DNA from: Dyadobacter sp. NIV53 | Lineage (GTDB): Bacteria; Bacteroidota; Bacteroidia; Cytophagales; Spirosomataceae | Assembly (NCBI RefSeq): GCF_019711195.1 | Contig: NZ_CP081299.1 | Span: forward strand, 2,976,001 to 3,040,000 | Length of the DNA stretch: 64,000 bases | Reading direction: 5' to 3' | Shown: positions 58,762-64,000 of the stretch, piece after piece | Layout: every line of letters begins with the position of its first letter | Position numbering within the stretch: the first letter of the stretch is position 1 | Position numbers and translations under genes: made by a program | Notes under the pieces: model-generated | Seen by the model: only the letters and a program-made list of their open reading frames with translations | Told to the model about the DNA's origin: nothing | Databases searched by the model: none

Positions 58762-60555
58762 TTATTCCTTATAATGATAATTAAACCTGCCAGCCGGCGC
58801 TACATCTCCATTTACCAGAAAATCCATAACATCGCCATCCTGCTGCATATTGTCTGACCATTTGAATTCAAAATCAAGTTTTCCATTAACTTCGAGTAAG
58901 GTTTTGGGGACTTTAACTTCGAGGCCATTGCCTTTCACCGAATACTCCAATTCACCGACTTTCTGCCAGTTCCAAGCTTCCTCACTTTTTTCCAGTATTG
59001 CTTTTTTATCAGGATTAATGCGGTTTACCACAAAATCATATCCTTCCCAGCCCGTATTTTTATTGCAGTCAATATTGATAAAAAGGCGCATCCAGCCTGG
59101 ATTCTTTTTATTTGAAAGTTTTTCCGAAGTTTCTACATAGAAGTATACATGCTCATTATCACGTGCTACTTTGGCCAAAACAATGTCATTCCGTCCTGTA
59201 TTATTGGTATAACGCAAACTTCCCCAACCAGGACTATTCCGATGAATGGTATTGCCTTTGTAGGAAGTAAATGCAGGTGTTATATTTTCCCATTCCTTAA
59301 ATTTCCCGCCAATAGGGATAGTTATATTCGGAGCAACAGGCTGAGGCGCAGGAACTCCTTTGAACCGCCGGATATTGGAAACCATCTGGTAATAATAATT
59401 ATCACCGTGCCCGCCCTTCATGGGTTCCACATCCCGGCTTCCTTCCTGATTAAACTCGTCCGGAAAAGCATTGGTCTGCTGTTGCCATACATCATAACGG
59501 CCTGCAATCCATTCATTCCAGCCTGTTATAAAAATAAATTCCGGATTGATTTTTAAAGCATTGTCCCATTGTTCCTGGAAATTATGCCCGTAATTGACCG
59601 CTCCCGGTTCTGTAATCTGTCCTTTTGCGTGGGTATAACTTCTGCCAAAAGAACCCGGTGCGTTCATGGCGGTAAGCCCTCTTTCTTTACTCCAGTTCTG
59701 GCCTACCCCAACCGTGGCCTGCTCAAAACCACCGTCCGTTTTTTTGACAAAACCATGCTGCGGCGTAATTTCCAGCCAGCCCCAATGATCCGGTTTTTCA
59801 GGTCCTTTGTTATAAACAGGCTGACCGCTGCGAAAAGTAAAGAATTCCTTCATTTCCTTCTGCATAATGGAATCGTTGGCTTTATTGGCAATATCACCAG
59901 CAAATTCAGGTGAAGCCATAATGAAAGGTTTTCCTTTCCAAATGAACCACAGATCTTTATACAAGCCCGGTTTATATAGGTCGGTATAAATTTCACGAAG
60001 AATTTCTTTACCGCCATCCGTTGTCCAGAATGGCAGCATGAATGCAATCTGAGGTGTTTTTACTCCATCTTTGCGTGCTTTTGTAAAAACCTCACATAAT
60101 TTCATGTAAGATTCTTTCCAGGTAATGTTCCCGTTTGTGCAATCAAAAATAATGACATCCACTGCCGCGTCAGCCAGCATTTCAGCATGCTTCCGCAATA
60201 CCCATTCGTCCGTATCCAGATAATACCCAAACAGCGGTTCAGCCCAGAACCAGGGGCTTTTTGCTTTTGGCCAGATCGGGTTTTTAAAATCATCAATCGC
60301 TTTGGGATCACGTGCCAGATATTCGGTAACATTCAGCGCCGGACTTTTTACACCCGGCTGTGTATGCCAGGTCCAATAAAAAAGCCCGACGAATTTATCT
60401 TTTTTAACTGGCCCAACCTCTTCAAAATCGGGAAGTTTTCGTCCTAATGCATCCGTAGCTGTGAGATTAGAAGCATTATTTCCCTGAAATGGTTGTGCAA
60501 AAAGAGTTGATGAGAGGAGGATTAATACAGATGTAATTGATAATTTGAAGCTCAT
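58762..60555 (-). CDS. GH71/99-like exported glycosidase paralogue B with C-terminal DOMON/CBM9-like domain
   Basis: 597 aa, signal peptide ending TLFAQ. A (beta/alpha) barrel-like part resembles the GH71/99 (WbsX-like) group: GLFYWTWHTQPG near 53-64, VDVIIFDCTN near 133-142, ITGWNEWIAG near 343-352. The last about 180 aa form a beta-sandwich typical of CBM9/DOMON domains (FKEWENITPAFTSYKGN ... MDFLVNGDVAPAGRFNY). Predicted secreted polysaccharide-degrading enzyme. The neighbour at 60593-62341 is a close tandem copy. Confidence 0.78.
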   Translation of the reverse strand: MSFKLSITSVLILLSSTLFAQPFQGNNASNLTATDALGRKLPDFEEVGPVKKDKFVGLFYWTWHTQPGVKSPALNVTEYLARDPKAIDDFKNPIWPKAKSPWFWAEPLFGYYLDTDEWVLRKHAEMLADAAVDVIIFDCTNGNITWKESYMKLCEVFTKARKDGVKTPQIAFMLPFWTTDGGKEILREIYTDLYKPGLYKDLWFIWKGKPFIMASPEFAGDIANKANDSIMQKEMKEFFTFRSGQPVYNKGPEKPDHWGWLEITPQHGFVKKTDGGFEQATVGVGQNWSKERGLTAMNAPGSFGRSYTHAKGQITEPGAVNYGHNFQEQWDNALKINPEFIFITGWNEWIAGRYDVWQQQTNAFPDEFNQEGSRDVEPMKGGHGDNYYYQMVSNIRRFKGVPAPQPVAPNITIPIGGKFKEWENITPAFTSYKGNTIHRNSPGWGSLRYTNNTGRNDIVLAKVARDNEHVYFYVETSEKLSNKKNPGWMRLFINIDCNKNTGWEGYDFVVNRINPDKKAILEKSEEAWNWQKVGELEYSVKGNGLEVKVPKTLLEVNGKLDFEFKWSDNMQQDGDVMDFLVNGDVAPAGRFNYHYKE

Positions 60556-60592
60556 TTACTTAAAGATCAAGAGGTTTAGCCTTACTATTCTG

Positions 60593-62341
60593 TTATTCGG
60601 TCACCATAAAATTAAACCGTCCGCCCGGAGCAGCGTCTCCGTTAACATACCAATCCAATGGGTCTGAATCGTTCTGCATATTATCCGACCATTTAAATTC
60701 AAAATTTAATGTGTTGGTAAAATCAGGAATTTCTTTTCTTGGAACGGTAATCATCATTTCGTTACCGGCAACTTTAAAGGATACATTCTTTACGTTTTTC
60801 CAGGAACTACCCGAATATTTCTGTAAAGTTTTACCACCCGTAATCCTGTAATCGTAACCTTTCCAGCCAGTAGTAGCCTTCTTATCAGTATCAATATAAA
60901 GCCTCATCCAGTTGTTACCCGAGTTAGGTGTAATGTTCGCTACTGTTTTAGCGTAGAAATAAATGCTGTTTTTATCTTTGGCTATTTTCAGTATTTCAAA
61001 ATCGTTTCTGCCCGTATTATTGGTATAAATCGTTACCGGATCAGATTGCGCACCTGGATGATTCCGGGCTTGTGTATCTCCCACATAATCTTTATAATCC
61101 GGTTTGATATTTTTCCAGTCATTGAAATCCGTAATAGTTTTATCGGCTTCAAGCTTCGGATTTGCATCAATTCCTTTGTATTTTCTGATGTTACTTACCA
61201 GCTGCATATAGTAGTGGTCTTTCAGGTTTGCTGTCAGCGAAGGTTCGATATCGCGACTGTATTCCGGGCTTGCCTGATCACAAAACCAGGAATGTTCCGG
61301 ATTATCATCATGGCTCGGAAATTTGCCGGCAATCCATTCGTTCCAGCCTGTAACGTAGATAAACGGTGTGTTTTGTTTTAACGCAAAATCCCATTGCTCT
61401 TGTACGTTATACCCGTAAGGCAAGTCTTTTTCAGGATTTCCGGGCGAACCGTTGTGATAACTTCTGCCCCAATTGTCTTTATTTCCATAAAATGCCGAAC
61501 CGCCCATACCGGCAGTTGGGTTGGGGTGCTGGGAAACGGATACATTTACAATTTCCCTTTCACCTTTTGCATTGAGATAAACTTTCTGAGGACGCGTAAA
61601 TTCTATCCAGGGCCAGCCACTGGTTTTCTGGCCTTCGGTCGGCCACTGGGATTCACGAAAGGTAAAAAAGGACAGGTAATCTTTTCCTGCTGCTTCTGCT
61701 GAAAGGCCGAGTATCAAAGGTTTTCCGTCCAGATAAAACCAGCATTCGGGATGGCTGTACGGTGCTCCATTTTTGTAAAAATTATCGTACGCTTCCTGCA
61801 TGGTTTCGCCCGAAGAAGTATTGGTATAAAAAACAATTTTGGGTGGATTTTTCCCTTGCGCTCTTACGGCATCCATTGCTTTCATGAGCACATCGGCCTG
61901 TTTAGGATAAGTAAGCCGGTTTGTTGCATCTATCACAAGCAAGTCTACGCCTGCATCGGTAAGCAGCTGAATACTACGAAGGTGTACCCAATAGTCATCC
62001 GCTTTGTAATATCCGTAAATCGGCTGTCCCCAGTAATACATGCCAACATCTTTGCCTTTTCCAAAATCTCCCCAGTTCGGATTGTCAAAGTCATTTAATA
62101 CTTCGGGATGTTTGGAAACAATTTCATGCAGGTCCCAGGATTTCCCCGGTGCTACGTCGTGCCATAAAAAATAAAACATGGCAACCTGCCTGTCGGACTT
62201 CGGGTTACCCACTACATCGTTTTGAGGAACAATGCGTCCAAGGTCATCGGTACCCGCCAAAGGCTGTGCGTAGCTAAAATCAGCCAATTGAAAAACAATG
62301 ATAAAAAGGATAATGCCTGATCGGATGAATGATTTCAGCAT
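60593..62341 (-). CDS. GH71/99-like exported glycosidase paralogue A with C-terminal DOMON/CBM9-like domain
   Basis: 582 aa, signal peptide ending DFSYAQ. Same architecture as the next gene: VAMFYFLWHDVAPG near 53-66, VDLLVIDATNR near 136-146, VTGWNEWIAG near 338-347, and a C-terminal sandwich (FNDWKNIKPDYKDYVGD ... DPLDWYVNGDAAPGGRFNF). The start codon is 38 bp from the neighbouring gene's region, so the two likely form one transcript. The conserved Asp and the Glu of GWNEW are candidate catalytic or substrate-binding residues, by inference. Upstream is susD. Confidence 0.78.
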   Translation of the reverse strand: MLKSFIRSGIILFIIVFQLADFSYAQPLAGTDDLGRIVPQNDVVGNPKSDRQVAMFYFLWHDVAPGKSWDLHEIVSKHPEVLNDFDNPNWGDFGKGKDVGMYYWGQPIYGYYKADDYWVHLRSIQLLTDAGVDLLVIDATNRLTYPKQADVLMKAMDAVRAQGKNPPKIVFYTNTSSGETMQEAYDNFYKNGAPYSHPECWFYLDGKPLILGLSAEAAGKDYLSFFTFRESQWPTEGQKTSGWPWIEFTRPQKVYLNAKGEREIVNVSVSQHPNPTAGMGGSAFYGNKDNWGRSYHNGSPGNPEKDLPYGYNVQEQWDFALKQNTPFIYVTGWNEWIAGKFPSHDDNPEHSWFCDQASPEYSRDIEPSLTANLKDHYYMQLVSNIRKYKGIDANPKLEADKTITDFNDWKNIKPDYKDYVGDTQARNHPGAQSDPVTIYTNNTGRNDFEILKIAKDKNSIYFYAKTVANITPNSGNNWMRLYIDTDKKATTGWKGYDYRITGGKTLQKYSGSSWKNVKNVSFKVAGNEMMITVPRKEIPDFTNTLNFEFKWSDNMQNDSDPLDWYVNGDAAPGGRFNFMVTE

Positions 62342-62502
62342 GGTTTTAAGGGGTTTAGGTAAGTATTAAGAGTTTAGGGATATTTTGTAATGAATTATTT
62401 CTGATTAACCTGTTGCCATCTGATTGTCTTTTAAAATGTGTTATTTTGAAAGACAATCAGTGATAAATAGCCAAACTTCATCATTAATAATTAATCAATA
62501 TT

Positions 62503-64000
62503 TCAATCCAGCCATCCCGGATTTTGCCAGTTAGCACCAGATAATCCGATAATTTTATTTGCTTCGCTCTGATCAATCGGATACATCAGATATTTATCTG
62601 AAAAAGCGTTTCTGTTTGGAAATTTAAATCTGCTGTATTTAAGAGTTGCGCCGGTTTTTGTGATCCGCATACCGGTTACAAACTTATCAGTATCGGTCAG
62701 GATCTTCCAGCGACGGACATCAAAAAAGCGGTGTTCTTCAAAAGCCAGTTCTACACGGCGCTCATTGCGGTATTTCTTCTCAAATGCATCTTTTGACATC
62801 CCGGCAGGAAAGCCCGGCATTCCCACTCTTGCACGGACTGCATTAACAGCTTGTCTGGCGCTCATTGAAGCACTGCCAACCGGTACGGCTGCATCAGGCC
62901 CTGCTGAATTATAAGCTGACTCTGCAAAATTGAGATACAATTCGCCCAGACGAAATAACCGGATTGCACCATCCGCATCATTTCCCTGTCCTGATCTGAA
63001 ATTGTTGAACTTCCGCAAATAGTATCCAGTCCGGGTCTGTTTCCGGTTTATATCCGAAATCCCTTCCTGCCCGCCTACAAAAGTTTCTACCTTTTTGCCA
63101 TCAGGCTGATCCAGGTTTCGAACCGCTCCATTATAATAAACTGATGCATAAAATCTTGGATCACGGCCGGCATAAGGATTGGCTTCATCGTATTTTGAAG
63201 CTGCATTGATGATCGGTGTCAACCGGTTAGCGTCCGAATATCCTGTAATTGGTGCTTCGCCATTTGCCATTTCGTAACTATCGACAAGCTCTTGCGTCGG
63301 GCAAGGGCCGGTTCTTTCCATTCCGGGATTCGTTGGTAATCCTGCAAAACGCCAAACCTGCATTTTCACTCCCGACTGATAAATAGTTTCTTTGTCTACT
63401 GCCCGCTGGTCGTTGGAACTGGTGAAAGCATACAACGCATAAGCATTCTGAGCAATATCAGCTGCCGGTTTTTCATCAAATAATTTATATCCGTTAGCAA
63501 GGCATTGAGATAAAGCTTCTGCGTTGATCGTTGTAGCATTGGCCCAGGTAAAAGTACCGTCAGACCACAGCGGACTGGCAGCATAAGTAACAGCCTGAGA
63601 TTTGATGGCATATGCAACGGCACGCGTCATAATACCAAACTGATTATCATAAATATCCCACGGAAGCCCGTCGCGTGTTGCGGGATAAGACAATGCAACA
63701 TCACAGTCGGCAAGGATAAATTTGACAACATCGGCAAAAGAGGAGCGTTTGTCCTGCGAAAAATCATGTTCCAGATCCAGCGGTTTATCAAAAATCGGAA
63801 CACCTCCGTAGCGTTTTATGAGTTGCAAATAGTAAAGCGCACGTAAGGTATGTGCCTGTGCGGTCCAGGCTGCTTTTTCACCTTCTGGGTGCATAAACAG
63901 TGGCCGTTTTAATATTTTCAATAAAAACATTACACTTACGAATGCCAGTATAAAGAGAATCCCACGGGCTGCCATCAGAAGCATTAATCTTATAAGTAGC
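62503..64000 (-). CDS. SusD/RagB-family outer-membrane lipoprotein, partial and frameshifted
   Basis: The C-terminal frame 63889-62503 carries SusD marks (GEKAAWTAQAHTLRALYYLQLIKRYGGVPIFDKPL, then NERRVELAFEEHRFFDVRRWK). The N-terminal side, in another frame to the window edge, reads WDSLYTGIRKCNVFIENIKT and joins at the GGG at 63887-63889 if one base is removed (VYAPEGEK). The gene continues beyond 64000, so its signal and start are unseen. SusD proteins bind glycans at the surface with a SusC TonB receptor, expected just outside the window. Confidence 0.85.
   Translation of the reverse strand, partial: LLIRLMLLMAARGILFILAFVSVMFLLKILKRPLFMHPEGEKAAWTAQAHTLRALYYLQLIKRYGGVPIFDKPLDLEHDFSQDKRSSFADVVKFILADCDVALSYPATRDGLPWDIYDNQFGIMTRAVAYAIKSQAVTYAASPLWSDGTFTWANATTINAEALSQCLANGYKLFDEKPAADIAQNAYALYAFTSSNDQRAVDKETIYQSGVKMQVWRFAGLPTNPGMERTGPCPTQELVDSYEMANGEAPITGYSDANRLTPIINAASKYDEANPYAGRDPRFYASVYYNGAVRNLDQPDGKKVETFVGGQEGISDINRKQTRTGYYLRKFNNFRSGQGNDADGAIRLFRLGELYLNFAESAYNSAGPDAAVPVGSASMSARQAVNAVRARVGMPGFPAGMSKDAFEKKYRNERRVELAFEEHRFFDVRRWKILTDTDKFVTGMRITKTGATLKYSRFKFPNRNAFSDKYLMYPIDQSEANKIIGLSGANWQNPGWLD

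Noticed and set aside
1..64000. CRISPR array, prophage, insertion sequence or integrase gene
   Set aside because: No regularly spaced repeats, transposase, integrase or phage structural gene seen on either strand.

Overview
The window comes from a gliding-type member of the Bacteroidota, most like the Cytophagales (Dyadobacter/Spirosoma relatives). Pointers are GldD, PorZ and C25 (PorU-like) type IX secretion proteins, SusD, a short stand-alone GlgA-like protein, the order tig-clpP-clpX, and promoters with a TTTG / TAnnTTTG (-33/-7) pattern. Most of the window is moderate-GC housekeeping DNA; roughly 38.0-48.6 kb is visibly AT-richer and looks accessory.

Layout. 0-8.4 kb: Rel (p)ppGpp enzyme, tRNA-Leu(UAG), trigger factor, an XRE regulator, ClpP, ClpX, PfkB. 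8.7-16 kb: a Tat-exported NHL propeller protein, a membrane protein, and a metal (probably zinc) locus with a ZnuD-like TonB receptor, a lipoprotein, a Fur/Zur regulator and a MerC-type protein. Two inverted-repeat operators lie on the promoters of that locus. 16-32.5 kb: an IlvD/Edd sugar-acid dehydratase with an SDR, GldD, GlmS, GlgA-like, PanC, a Gfo/Idh oxidoreductase, PanD, a YbhN-like protein, an RfaE2-like protein, a membrane metallopeptidase, a DUF5618-type protein, an FG-GAP protein, GcvT and ComB. 32.5-37.1 kb: a repeat-rich exported protein, PorZ and uridine kinase. 38-48.6 kb (accessory): a lasso-peptide precursor with its asparagine-synthetase-like macrolactam synthetase, a collagen-like lipoprotein, two tandem T9SS C25 peptidases (the second heavily broken), and an 875-bp gene-poor stretch. 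48.6-64 kb: malate:quinone oxidoreductase, a TPR sensor kinase, then a minus-strand carbohydrate locus with a ketose-3-epimerase-like protein, an FG-GAP protein, a PVC-type cytochrome, two GH71/99-like paralogues and a SusD cut by the window edge.

Most notable is the lasso-peptide locus. An unannotated 49-residue precursor carries the YxxPxLxxxGxxxxxTxG leader signature and an 18-residue core (GTKGGSELDAGGAMTYQS). It is read only if an A8 run is treated as A7. Its C protein follows directly, but no leader-binding B1, protease B2 or transporter gene is present in the window.

A second theme is single-base indels. They break rel, clpX, udk, the lasso precursor, a collagen-like lipoprotein, both C25 peptidases, the PVC cytochrome and susD, mostly at homopolymers. 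Because several of these genes are normally essential, read or assembly error is the simplest explanation for most of them, and the frameshifted genes are described here as their reconstructed products.
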